The notes below the pieces were generated by a model. It was given only the letters and a program-made list of their open reading frames with translations, searched no databases and had not been told where the DNA came from. From Pseudoips prasinana (lineage: Eukaryota > Arthropoda > Insecta > Lepidoptera > Nolidae): a stretch of DNA of 64,000 bases. Location of the stretch: contig OX621253.1 in NCBI GenBank assembly GCA_951640165.1, forward strand, positions 31,007,969 through 31,071,968, given 5' to 3'. A program made the position numbers and the translations under genes. Of this stretch, positions 31,390 to 42,200 are shown piece by piece. Numbering within the stretch: the first letter of the stretch is position 1; each line of letters opens with the position of its first letter.

Positions 31390-32040
31390 CCGTGAATATT
31401 ATTCTTACCAATACTATAACCTCTGTTTGTCTGTCGTCATTCACGCCAAAACTGCTGAACCCTTTTAAATGAAATTTCGTACACAGATAGTCTGAAGCCT
31501 ATTTTTTTAAAGGCAGGGTGATGGGGGGAGCACCGGAAACGCGGGAATCCTGTTCCGGTGTACCCCTTTTCGCCATATTCCAGATGGTCGGGACACGCCC
31601 CTGGGAGGGCTCTGAGTTGCCCTTTCCACTTGCCGACTGCTGGCAGTCCGGCACAGCGACTGCGCCACAAACAGTTCGCTGTCTTCTCGGAGCTGCTTCC
31701 ACGTGGCGGCAGTAGAGGACACTTCTCATACTACCACCTAAGCCCCGAAAATAGTCTAGAGCCTGAGAAAGGACATAGGCTATTTTTAATGCGAGAAAAA
31801 GGTCGTAAAGCGTATGACAAGCTGAAGGGCAGTATCGTCATTTTTTGAGCTAGAAGCTTGAAACTTATTGATTAGATATATATCGCGGCGTGGTACGGCG
31901 CGGTGTAGGTGATAAAATATGCCTAAGTGGGCTTATCCGAACGGGCATACATGTGAGGATACAACTGTGCCACACGCATGCGAATACTACCCGAAGACAC
32001 TATTCCACGCCGACGAAGTCGCGGGCACTGATAGTACTAA
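31390..32040. repeat. Dispersed repeat downstream of gene 1
   Basis: It starts near 'gtctgtcgtcattcacgcc' and ends 'cgccgacgaagtcgcgggc', both hallmark ends of a common moth repeat. The insertion at 31510-31740 is more GC-rich and has no recognised coding sense. Confidence 0.5.
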
Positions 32041-32329
32041 TAAAGGCCAGTGTGTTGCGCGAATAATAGGACATGTCTTCTTTTATATCTTCGTTATCAT
32101 AATGTCAGCCGATTGAGGTCTAGGCTTTCCCAGAATCACTTGCGGGGATATGCTATTATCGCTACGCTTGGCGGACGTAATTGTGTCAATATTCGATTCT
32201 AATTAAGATTAAGATGTGATTAAAGCGAAATATAAAACAGCTCTTTTATTTAACTAACTTCCCTACTGCTTTCCAAACTCTATACCATCAATATATGTTT
32301 ATTTACTGTTAATTACAAACTTTATCATA

Positions 32330-32650
32330 AAAATCCTACTAATATTATAAACGCGAAAGTTTCTAAGTATGGATGGATGTTTGTTACTCATTCACGTAAG
32401 AAGTACTGCATGGATTTTGATGAAAATGTACAATAATATAGCTGATACATCGGAATAACACATAGGCTACCTTTTATAAAGATATTGTATGAATTGTCTA
32501 AAATATGACGATAAGTATCAAGTAAGTAGGAAAAAGTCTACCATTTGTGAGCCGCTAGAGGTACACATCCTACTAATATTATAAATGCGAAAGTTTGTAA
32601 ATATAGATATATTGATGTATGTTTGTTACGCCAAAACCGGTTTAACGCGG
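32330..32650. repeat. Dispersed lepidopteran repeat, second copy
   Basis: It begins 'cctactaatattataaacgc', followed by 'tggatggatgtttgttactc'. It matches 29115-29400 with moderate divergence. Confidence 0.65.
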
Positions 32651-32763
32651 GTGAAATCTTGGGTCATAGCTAGTATATTATAAATTAACCGAAAAAATCA
32701 CGATATGCATTTTGATTGAACGGCCATTTTCATATAATAGGCCTGAATAATTTCAACGCGTTG

Positions 32764-33999
32764 CACAGTGGTTCGTGTAGAACAAGCTAGCTGGACAATA
32801 TTATTTGTTTCGATTTTTATTTATAAATGAGGTTATTAAGCAAAGATATAAGGGTCATAATACTATTTGAGGTCCATTGGTCGTTTGAGCAGGTATAGTG
32901 AAATAAAAACACAATATTTTTTTAAACAATTTTATAAATAAATTTAACTATAAATGTAACTATAAAATCTAATATCAGATACATAAAATACCTATTTAAA
33001 AACTAAATCGATCACTCATCATCACTATCATCAGATGAATCATCCATTGAATAGTCATGATCATGAGTGGCAGAACTATGAAAACTAGAAACTATATTAA
33101 CATTTTGTTCCTTAAAGCTAGGTTGAACTAATAAATCTAGGACTTCGATAGGGAATGAACCTATTTTCTTCCGGGGAATTTCTCTTAAACCATTTATTAC
33201 AGGGTCAGATGTTATCAATAACATATTAAGTAAATCTCTATTCGTAGCTATTCTTTGCACAGCTGCTATTTCTTGCACAGCTGCTCCACTTTTCAGCCAA
33301 TTTTGAAGAATATTTTGAGATGATGACCTTGACGTCTCTCAGGGACTGCTCCGTAACACCATCAAAGTCATGTCTCAAAGATATAAACCGAAAGAGCTCA
33401 ACGTTTCGCGTTTCCTTCGGGTGTATTAGCCATTCTTCAAAAAAGTCCATTTTTGAGACGGTGAAAACTGTTTAAAGAAAAAAAAAGAAAAAAATTAGTT
33501 GTGCAAATAATTCGCAATATTTTTTTCTACTAATTACTACTAGATACTTGTGAGAATCATATAAAATAGATTTTACAGAGTGGACATGAGTGGACATGTA
33601 ATATTTTGACTATTGAATTCAAAAATATGGGTGAAAAAGTCCACTTTTATCGAAACATTTAATTTAATAAAATTAAATAATGAAGATCCTGTGATAAAAA
33701 TTAACTAAAACAAAACTACTTACCCTTATGTACACAATCCATCACAAAAACACTATCACAAATTTCTTTTAGTGACTTAAAATAATGTTAACAATATGGT
33801 GTAAAAATGCAAATGAATGCACTTTGAATTATCAACACTTTATATACTTACCTTAATGACGGGCCTAATGAGGGTAATTACGAAAATTAATAGATGTATT
33901 CCTTAATGTATAGGGCTAATGAGTTCATCTTAATAATTAACTATTAGGAATTGAAGAGTTGTTTTTGTCCAGCTAGTTTGTTCTACGCGAATCACAGTG
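32764..33999. mobile_element. Transib-like DNA element
   Basis: 1236 bp with imperfect ~35-bp terminal inverted repeats: left CACAGTGGTTCGTGTAG, right (reverse complement) CACTGTGATTCGCGTAG. The 5-bp target duplication is CGTTG (32759-32763 and 34000-34004). A CACNNTG start with a GC-rich 5-bp duplication is typical of Transib elements, relatives of RAG1. No RAG1-like transposase is present. Confidence 0.6.
33012..33450 (-). pseudogene. Unrecognised ORF inside the Transib-like element
   Basis: The antisense strand carries two overlapping frames that look like one gene split by a frameshift near 33320. The N-terminal part starts MDFFEEWLIHPKETRNVELF (33450). The C-terminal part includes NWLKSGAAVQEIAAVQRIAT and LREIPRKKIGSFPIEVLD and ends in an acidic tail (DDSSDDSDDE) before TGA at 33012. 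Joined, about 145 residues. I do not recognise it. It could be cargo, the remnant of a captured host exon or a part of a former transposase, although it shows no RAG1-like motif. Confidence 0.4.
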
Positions 34000-34137
34000 C
34001 GTTGCTCGATTGTGTACCTATCTTTCCATGGTTCCAATTCAGTTACTCTGAAGTTATGCAGAAAAATCTTGACGTTAAGGCGTGGTTCACATTTATAAGA
34101 TTATACACATTAGATACAGATTTAAGACATTTATAAG

Positions 34138-34212
34138 AAATTTCAAGGGCCAATGGGCCCTTGAAATTTAACCACCCTTTACATAGGCTGACTTAATGCC
34201 ATAGGCATTAAG
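34138..34212. repeat. Two short perfect hairpins
   Basis: Arms aaatttcaagggcc (34138-34151 with 34156-34169) with loop aatg, and cttaatgcc (34192-34200 with 34204-34212) with loop ata. Both are exact. No function assigned. Confidence 0.8.
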
Positions 34213-34313
34213 TATACAGGCCATGATTACAGACGAGCTGGACTGCGTTCATGTTAATCCCTGCTGTGCAACTTCGCATGGAATGGTGCAGCGGTGAAGT
34301 AACATACAACAGT

Positions 34314-34491
34314 GCTTCTAGCAGGAGTTCCTGCAGTTTACTTACTCGATCACACGTACAGTTTCGTCCCATACATTGAGCGCCAGAGTTTTAGTTCTTA
34401 ATAGTTTCCGCGACAGGCGCTGGTGCTCAATTTATGGGAGAAACTGTACGTGTGATCGAGTAAGTAAACTGCAGGAACTTGTGCTAGAGGC
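34314..34491. mobile_element. Foldback MITE, copy 1
   Basis: About 68-bp inverted arms from gcttctagcaggagttcc to the reverse of gcctctagcacaagttcc, with an inner 'ttctta' spacer. The same element lies at 54775-54940. Target duplication not clear here. Confidence 0.8.
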
Positions 34492-34499
34492 ACAGGTTA

Positions 34500-35029
34500 T
34501 ATTTGTTTTTAATATTTTTGTAAGTAAGTAGTAGTATTAAAATAGGCTTATGATTTTGGTCTTATTTATTATTAACCGAAAATAAGTTATGGTCACTCGA
34601 AAATTGAATGATTTGAAGACTTCATTCTTAGTATTCCATGGATTCTCCGCGCGGAACCCGGGTCCATCGCGTGGATAGAGGAGGGAACACTCCACAGTCT
34701 GAGACTTGCGACTCAGATGTAGGTTTAAGGGCCCCCTGTGGTGTATCAACGCTCGTCGCTCACCTTCTCGGTCTCTCAGTGTTCTGCCCTCTTCCTAGAC
34801 AAAATTTGGTAAGATCCTAACAATGCCGCTTTGGATCCTCGTTCTAATATACACCGTTACTTTTTGATCGTTTTAAACCCGTGGACAGGAGGTTTAACTT
34901 ACCAAGTACTATTCATTGGTGATTAATTTTGCATCATATCTCTAAAATTAAAAAAAAAACTTGTGTGTACCTACTTATGTACACGCGTTAGAAGTTATAC
35001 TTCTTAATATACAACTTGAACATAGTTAT
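34500..35029. other. AT-rich, nothing recognised
   Basis: No gene or named repeat. A short GC-rich island at 34650-34790 has no open frame with support. Confidence 0.3.
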
Positions 35030-35325
35030 CAATTTTCATACCACCTAGAATTGAACGATGCGCGCGCATCGTAAAAATTCACTCTCATACATTTTCATAC
35101 CACCTAGAACTAACTTCATGCTGTTATTTTTACGATGCGCGCGCATCGTAAAAATTCACTGTTATACATTTTCATACCACCTACAACTAACTTCATGCTG
35201 TTATTTTTACGATGCGCGCGCATCCAAAATTCACTCTCATACCACCTAGAACTAACTTCATGCTGTTAAATTTTTTGGTGTCGGTGTGCGCGCGCATCGT
35301 AAAAATTCACTCTCATCATTTTTCT
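35030..35325. repeat. ~70-bp tandem repeat with palindromic core
   Basis: Four units contain 'cataccacctagaactaac' and 'cttcatgctgtta'. The units are joined by the palindrome acgatgcgcgcgcatcgt, so each can fold into a hairpin. In the third and fourth units the palindrome is partly lost. Confidence 0.85.
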
Positions 35326-35766
35326 CCATCGCTCCAAAAGAAGTATAACTTCAAAAATTGAAAAAGATAATGTAATACTCGCACCGTGCATGAAACCAAT
35401 AGGTAGTAGTCGCGTTTTAGGTATGTAACGACCTACTCGTGTATACGCTACCGCCCCGCTCGAACTACCTAGGTCATTGACGCGCTCAGCTGATATTCAG
35501 GTAAACATATTTAATGATTTCAAATTTTCCTTCATACTTTTACAGGCTTAGGACTATCTTAAATGCCTTTTGTCTTAATTCTGAGACCTTATTAGATTAA
35601 AAGAACAATGCTAGCATTTACGGCTTATTAAAAAATGTGGAACCATAATTATTTACAACGTTTTAAAAATAAAAAAAACTGTAATAGTGAATAATTAAAC
35701 GATTCTAAGATTCTGTTACATACCTAATAATTAATCACCCCTGTCTTACACTTACACTGATTTCAC

Positions 35767-35963
35767 TTAAGGCATACCTACACCACACCTACACTTCGCG
35801 ATAGCGTAGCAATTGTTCAAAATGCAATCCATTCCGTTCAATACAGTCTTATCCGTTTGTAGAGATTGTTTTTTTAATTTTAATAGTGTATCTCTGTCAC
35901 TTTTAAAAATATTGAAAGCGTCCCCTATGGCACTTGTCATTTGATCGCGAGTTTGATGCTCAT
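35767..35963 (-). pseudogene. Unrecognised coding-like fragment
   Basis: The antisense frame reads TRDQMTSAIGDAFNIF, then KSDRDTLLKLKKQSLQTDKT, and ends KCRCGVGMP before a stop at 35767. The residue pattern looks coding, with two amphipathic helices, but the upstream side runs directly into the MITE at 35971, which may have cut it. Family unknown. It may belong to a DNA transposon or a lost host exon. Confidence 0.3.
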
Positions 35964-35970
35964 TTTTGTA

Positions 35971-36104
35971 CAGACGCCAGCACATTCAGCTACCCAAATC
36001 TGTCAAATTTCTTTTATAGACTTTCAACTTTATCACATAAGCGTAAGGTTCACTTTCAATTGGGGAAATTTGACAGATGGGGTAGCTTGATGTGCTGGCG
36101 TCTG
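35971..36104. mobile_element. TA-flanked MITE (cagacgcc family), copy 1
   Basis: Terminal inverted repeats cagacgccagcacat over some 40 bp, with TA on both sides (35969 and 36105). Other copies: 47076-47192 and 47688-47822. The TA target suggests mobilisation by a Tc1/mariner-type enzyme. Confidence 0.8.
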
Positions 36105-36556
36105 TACATCAATCACTTTACCTCACTCCACAAATAAATAAATCAGAAATCGCGTAAAATTGCACCATTGCAACAAACTCCTGGGAGTACTAATACTTAC
36201 GGGACGCTATTAGAATCGCGCGACAAAGAAACAATGATTCACCTGTGATGTCTTAAAAATCTGATTTACCTATTTACAAATGATGCTCTCATAGCGCGGG
36301 GTGCGCGGGAGAGTGCGGCGGGAGCCTTGCACATTGCCAATCAAATAGGGCTTGGGGGCGGAGTTTGGCCTAGCATTGGCTTATTAGTACGAGTCAACGT
36401 GGACTGCGATTACACAATTTGGTGATATGACTAAAATCTAATAATTGTGTCGCGGTCGTCGGTCTCTTTGAATGAAAGTACGTACTTCCAAGACCTCATT
36501 ATCTGCGGTTGAACACACCACCGCTAGACCAACGCGAACGGGGCAGCCAATTCTCC
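36105..36556. other. Non-coding stretch with GC-rich island
   Basis: 36290-36360 is GC-rich (gcgcggggtgcgcgggagag). No open frame or repeat identified. A promoter for the coding-like fragment on the minus strand is possible but unsupported. Confidence 0.3.
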
Positions 36557-36660
36557 TATACAGCGTGGCCGAACAGTTGACGTTCAAACGCAAAATTTAG
36601 ATCTTATCGTGTCGATGGCAAGAATTAGATTCTAATGGTTCTCATCATGTTTTCTCTAAA
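36557..36660. mobile_element. MITE left end (gttgacgttcaaacgc family)
   Basis: It matches the left end of the MITE at 48745 (ggccgaacagttgacgttca, then acgcaaaatttagat). The other end was not found. Confidence 0.55.
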
Positions 36661-36699
36661 ACACGAATTGATTCGAGTTGATATGAAAAAAAAAGTCAG

Positions 36700-36955
36700 C
36701 TGTGTGGTGACGGTGACAAATATCAGAATCAGAATATCACCATCCCATCTCATCCCGTGGGGGGTGTAGAAGTCGACCCGAGGGAATATCTACCAGAGGA
36801 TGGGCAGCAGCTTCCTTCTGATTACTATGACCATCTTACTGCGATCGCCAACCCGTCTGCCAAGCGTGGCGATTATGGCATATCCCCCCAAGACGATTCT
36901 TGAGGGAGGCTTGTCCAGCAGTGGACTTATTTAGCTGTAATGATGATGATATGAA
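36700..36955 (+). mobile_element. Internally deleted RTE (non-autonomous), copy 2
   Basis: 5' part 'gctgtgtggtgacggtg' to 'ctgccaagcgtggcgattat', then directly 'ggcttgtccagcagtggac' and gatgatgat. Same structure as 2824-3078. Confidence 0.75.
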
Positions 36956-37104
36956 AAAGTAAATTTATTTTTTAATTTTATCTACACAAATCGATGATGG
37001 GATTAAAACGATCAAAATGTTACAGTGTAGAATTTACGGAAGTTCTTGTTAATCCTAGGTCTTTTAATAGATTTTAGACGGATTATGCTGGTCATTCGCA
37101 CCAC

Positions 37105-37258
37105 TTCCACGGCATATAAATTAACCACAAAGCCGTTTCTGGTTAATTCATTTGATAAGTCGTAATACTTGTTTGTCTTGAAAGCGTGATCTTTCGGGAT
37201 GTTGGTTTCCCACGGTACGGTAAGCTCACGAGCACGTGTTGTAGTTTTCGTGAGTAAA
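37105..37258 (-). pseudogene. Retroelement-derived fragment (ELTVPWE motif)
   Basis: The antisense frame reads RARELTVPWETNIPKDHAF and then NGFVVNLYAVEV. The ELTVPWE motif with a downstream hydrophobic VEV is one I associate with tails of certain invertebrate retroelement proteins. Frames break on both sides. Family assignment is from memory. Confidence 0.4.
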
Positions 37259-37724
37259 GGAATATGTCTGGTCGGGATGGCGAAGCATCAATATCCTCTA
37301 GGATTTTGTAATGTTTTACAGTCGTTTCCATCAATATGGTCTATTCATTTGCACTACTTAGGATTGAATAAGGCTTTTGTGTATTTCTTTACTGAGCCTT
37401 CCTTAACAAAGTCTACGTGTCTAATATTTGTTATAAATCCCTTGTTTGCCCTAGCGACGATAAAAACCATAGATGGATGGAGTTACGGCTCCTTCATAAG
37501 TTTTGTTTTTGGCAACCTTGAAAATATTGATACTTATTACTTTGTTTTCGATAATTGTTAATGATTTTTTGGTATAAATAATAATGTATAATAAATAAAA
37601 TAGAAATTAATATAAATGTATAAAAATAACAATAATAATGTGTCAGTAGTGTGACAGAAATAAGTAAATATTTTGAATTAAATTTTACCTAGTTTTTAAG
37701 CACAACATTTGTAGGCCATGTATA

Positions 37725-38077
37725 TGTCGAGGCAGGACGGCTTGAAGGCTCTTCAGCACAACTCATCCTCTTATAATTTTATGGGTAGGTAAGTGCGGAA
37801 CAGAAATAAATTACTTCAAATTACAATCAACGTAATTCACAAGAATCACGATTTAATTAGATGTTTAGTGATTACTACAACGTAAAATCAATCAAATTAA
37901 ATCTTAAAATATCGTGATGGCAAAGATTCTCAGCGATTCGTCACAAGCGTGGTGCGCGAGCGCCGTCTCGTTCCAAAGTGACTTCTAGATGGCCGCCCAC
38001 ACTACCATCGACAATGACGCTTCGCTAGGTTGACATTGACAGTCCTGTCAACCTGACGTTTGACGTAAACGCCGTCA
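37725..38077 (-). repeat. LTR-like repeat, left
   Basis: On the + strand it starts tgtcgaggcaggacgg and ends gacgtaaacgccgtca. Given the minus orientation of the gag remnants this would be the 3' LTR. Confidence 0.65.
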
Positions 38078-39312
38078 CGGCCGGACTGACGTACGACCGT
38101 CCTTGGGCGATTTATCTGCAACAAACTAAGATAACTGCATAGTCCGTTCGCTCATCCTGACTTAATCATTTTCATCAGTATACAAACACTAAAAACATTT
38201 AATGACTTTGACTAACCAGGCAAGTGTATCGCTTAGCCAACCGTGAGGTGTGACTCGGACTACACTTCAGTAAGACCAGTCCACAAACGCATTAGATATC
38301 ATAACTCGCTAGAATTTAGCCAGTTATGATTAGCCAATACAGCACATTTTCGTTCTTGTGAACATCTAGACAAGCCAATCCTAACAAGGATGTGACCCGG
38401 ACGACACAATTCGTCTTACACTTACGCCCGGTTCCTATATTCCAAAAACGAATCGTTTCTACTACGAATAGTTAGAATTTCTACCAGCCATAACGCAAAA
38501 CCGTTCCTAAAAAATACTAGTCGTTATCCAAATAACCAACGTCTGGTTACTAACGGATGGGAGGACGTTAGTAAGCTTATTGTATGGAGATGCGTTCGAA
38601 AGTGTTCCTATAAATATTTTCTACTGTCACGGAACTGTCAAAATAACGAGGCGTTACTGCTTTGATTACTAGTCGAATTCGGTCGGTTTACCAGTCGTTT
38701 GTATTTTATTTTGGTAGTTAACATAGTGTTTGAGGAGATTTCCGTGATGTCTAGCTCCGAAACTGATAGAGAATTCATGGCTTTGTTTTCCGTTAGAAAG
38801 GGTTGATTATTTTTCTATCTTCTAAGATTTCATAACCACAAACCTTAGATTAAATACTCAATTTAAAAACTTATTTAGAAACCATGAAATTCTCCTGGAC
38901 AGACGTCAGACGCATGCGCCATGCGCTTTCTTGTTACGCGTTTTGTTCACACCATGCACTCGTAACATCAAATTTTCAATACTAATGATTTATAAATATT
39001 TTAAACCTAAAACGCAAATTAAATTATTACTGTAACTATAAGTACAGTAATTTGTACTATTACTCACATAATATTACAGAATAATAAATGATTTTAGTTG
39101 CATAATTGACGTACGACGTTTTGTTATAACTAATCGTGAAGAGGAGCGAGAGGTTCATCGCCGAACGAGTCGTAGGTGGTTTAAACTACGGATGTTCGTC
39201 GCAGGTAGGGCATTGTGGAACACTAGTTTTGCATCGGTATCGGTAACTGAATTACGGATGGTAACGTTGGTCCAATGACGGATCGTAAAATAAAGGAACC
39301 GGGCATTAGCAG

Positions 39313-39572
39313 GCAAGCATCCAGAACAAGTCAGCCCTCCCGAGGGAACCGACTCGGACGACACAATTCGTCTCGGAAATAGCAAGCGATCATCCATGAC
39401 AAGTCAGCCCTTTCAAGGCAACTGACTCGGACGACACAATTCGTCTCGGATATAACAAGCGATCATCCATGACAAGTCAGCCCTCTCAAGGCAACTGACT
39501 CGGACGACACAATTCGTCTCGGATATAACAAGCGATCATCCATGACAAGTCATCCCTCTCGAGGCAACTGAC
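39313..39572. repeat. 73-bp tandem repeat
   Basis: About 3.5 units with starts at 39386, 39459 and 39532 (gcgatcatccatgacaag). Each contains cggacgacacaattcgtct, which also appears alone at 38398. It lies within the LTR-like element. Confidence 0.9.
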
Positions 39573-39715
39573 TATCAAATAATTTCAAGAGCACTACGAA
39601 CTCATTTCTAAATTTTGAGGGTACATAATCAAATCAACATTGAATTCAGTCGCGCACAAAGGTTTACTATTTTAAACAGATAAAATGTCAGTTTATTACA
39701 GGTCGTATTTGACCA

Positions 39716-39975
39716 CCTCGTTGGTCCAGCGGTAGCCGTTAATGAGGTGCTGGGTTCGAACACGGTTCGGGCCAAAAAAAACGATTTTGGGACTTATCCG
39801 TAAAAAGAAATCTCCCAGTATCAGCCCGAAGTCCGGGAGCTGGCAGTATTACACCCCCGTGCCTCGGAGAGCACGCAAATCCGTAAGTCCCGAGCCCGAC
39901 CTCTCATCGGTCGCGCCGTCAGTCGACTCATCGGATCACGAGAGTGATGGAACAAAAAGCGCCCCCATCATAACG
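39716..39975 (+). mobile_element. tRNA-derived SINE, family 2
   Basis: Head 'ctcgttggtccagcggtagc', B box gggttcgaac, body 'cagcccgaagtccgggagc'. It is inserted within the LTR-like element and better preserved than the copy at 4178. Confidence 0.7.
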
Positions 39976-40189
39976 TAAACGACGATTGGGTTGTCCATGA
40001 AAAACAACGAAATATTATCGATCTCGATCTGTGTTGAAATTTGTAAGCTACAAGAATAGTTAACAACATTATTAAACAGTTTTGCTCGAAATTTATAAGC
40101 CGTATGTAGCTTGTGAGCAATCATCTCATGAGTCATCATAAGTGAGCAATCAGCTCTACAAACGTATAAAAATGGAACTACTCACCAAA

Positions 40190-40436
40190 ATGTCCTCTCT
40201 GGTGTGTTAACGACGTAAACGTTAACGGGCATCTCTTGTGATCACGTTGTTTATTGCCACGGTTGCACTTCGAAGTTAAATGGCCACAGCGTAAACAGCA
40301 GCGATGTCTGGTTTCTGGTCGCAGAAGACGTCATCGCTGCCGGCGTTGTTGACCTTCTCTTTTTCGGACGACACTCACATGCACCATGTCCTAGCTTGCC
40401 GCACTGAAAACACTTTAAAAAAACAATTAAAAACAC
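40190..40436 (-). pseudogene. Gag-like zinc-knuckle remnant
   Basis: The antisense frame contains CFQCGKLGHGACECRPKK, a CX2CX4HX4C knuckle. After a one-base shift it continues RHRCCLRCGHLTSKC, a second incomplete knuckle, and ends HQRGHFGE before a stop. Such knuckles bind element RNA in gag proteins. The pol region expected downstream is absent. Confidence 0.55.
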
Positions 40437-40499
40437 TATAAAACCACATTAAGAACGATACAGTTTCGGATCGTTTTGCGTGTACACAATTATATTCAG

Positions 40500-40811
40500 C
40501 TACTTGAGGCGCATTCCTTTCCTAAAGTAGACGGTTTCAATTCTCGCTGCAGCTTCTTTCTCGTAATAATCTCCGTATTGAAGGCTAATCGTTGTAGGTG
40601 GTTGTGGAATTTTGACGAATGTGACAGTGCAGTGGACAGCAATGTAGTCTTCGCTCATATTTGGTCCATTTTGAGGTTTATGTATGGTCACGCACAGATA
40701 TTCGTTTTCCTTGCGTTTGCTATTTTGCAGGTTAATGAGGTCAGTCGCGGGTGTTTCAACACTATCATTCCGTGGAGTAAATAACTCGAATCTGCAACCA
40801 CCGCATCTCAA
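40500..40811 (-). pseudogene. Unrecognised ORF upstream of the zinc knuckles
   Basis: 103 codons on the minus strand, starting MRCGGCRFELFTPRND and containing CVTIHKPQNGPNMSEDYIAV. It lies 5' of the gag-like knuckles in the same element, so it may be an N-terminal gag portion. No family recognised. Confidence 0.3.
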
Positions 40812-41086
40812 TGAACGATATTTGTGATAGCCACTGCGACGCCGTGCTTTTCAGCGCACCATAGCTATTATAAATGATTTTCACTGAAACAAAGGTCAAC
40901 AGTATGCCGAAGCACGTGCGTTTGTGTCAGTTTGGGGTTGAATTTGAGTTGCTTTAAATTGTGGGCGCTCACTTGATTTTAAATCGCTTCCATCAGACTC
41001 AACATCCGGCTATTTTCTAACTCAAACATTTTTCGAAAAATATCTTCACCGTGTGGCTTATCTTCGGTTCTTGATCCCACGCCTGA

Positions 41087-41439
41087 TGTCGAGGCAGGAC
41101 GGCTTGAAGGCTCTTCAGCACAACTCATCCTCTTATAATTTTATGGGTAGGTAAGGGCGGAACAGAAATAAATTACTTCAAATTACAATCAACGTAATTC
41201 ACAAGAATCACGATTTAATTAGATGTTTAGTGATTACTATAACGTAAAATCAATCAAATTAAATCTTAAAATATCGTGATGGCGAAGATTCTCAGCGATT
41301 CGTCACAAGCGTGGTGCGCGAGCGCCGTCTCGTTCCAAAGTGACTTCAAGATGGCCGCCCACACTACCATCGACAATGACGCTTCGCTAGGTTGACATTG
41401 ACAGTCCTGTCAACCTGACGTTTGACGTAAACGCCGTCA
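41087..41439 (-). repeat. LTR-like repeat, right
   Basis: 353 bp, about 99% identical to the left copy. It would be the 5' LTR in the minus orientation. Confidence 0.65.
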
Positions 41440-41867
41440 TATACAATATGGCAAATGAGTGAAACTTAAATAATGTAAACAATAACACCTGTATGCACCA
41501 TATCTAACAAATAAAGATATAATTATTTAAATAAAAAGACGGGGTCCATCCCCACCAGGAATTAAACAAAACAAAAAGATTTTATTATATTTTTTATTAC
41601 ATTATACCCATTTACACAGTATCACAGTACATTCAATGACATCAACTAATCTATATTTATCATTACATGATTCTAATGACAATTGACGGTGTTTAGCTTA
41701 AACATACATATATCTAATTTGATGGAATGATTATGGCAAGGGTTCGATGCCGATGAAGGGACTTTAATTAACATTAATTTAAAATTAAGTAGGCCTAGTG
41801 AAAAAAGTAATTATTGGAATCAGAATTTATTATTTCTCAGTTAATATTGAGAAATATTAAATTTTAA

Positions 41868-42200
41868 TGGGCTAATGCCGGAGGTCTGAAACTTGGCGGT
41901 GTTACACCCCCTAACCTCCGTTCGCCCTGTACCTTAACTCTTTCAGGTCGTGTCCCTGTTTTATTATTACTTATCGGATGGGCAGTGGTTATCCTAGTGT
42001 CAGAGTTGTTCAAACCGTCCAGTAGGCCTCTGACATGGCTCTACGACTACAACCGGGACCGACAGTTTAACGTGCCCTCCGAAGCACAGAGACGCTCAGA
42101 AATTAAACCACTTTGGTGGTCACCCATCTATGGACTGACCGCCAGTCTAGTTGCTTTACCTTGCTGAACTCTTGCGGACCGGTGAGAGAATCTAGCTATA
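41868..42200 (+). repeat. Dispersed repeat (copy 2 of 2)
   Basis: It matches 5955-6235 ('gggcagtggttatcctagtg', 'aaccgggaccgacagttt'). It is longer at the 5' side, with 'acaccccctaacctccg'. Confidence 0.6.

Larger units (their letters stand above)
37725..41439 (-). mobile_element. LTR-type element with gag remnants only
   Basis: Direct repeats of 353 bp at 37725-38077 and 41087-41439 begin TG and end CA, differ at about four positions, and are flanked by TATA (37721-37724 and 41440-41443). The 3-kb interior encodes gag-like zinc knuckles on the minus strand but no protease, RT or integrase. No clear polypurine tract was found, so an unusual segmental duplication is a weaker alternative. Confidence 0.6.

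Noticed and set aside
37199..37561. 120-codon + strand ORF
   Set aside because: No motif or splice context. The opposite strand carries the retroelement-like ELTVPWE fragment, so the + frame is likely accidental.
38745..38805. Short + strand ORF starting MSSSETDREF
   Set aside because: Only 19 codons before a stop, no splice donor in place, inside the LTR-like element. Not enough to call a gene.
39300..39575. CRISPR-like array
   Set aside because: The 73-bp repeats are contiguous with no spacers, and the window is eukaryotic.
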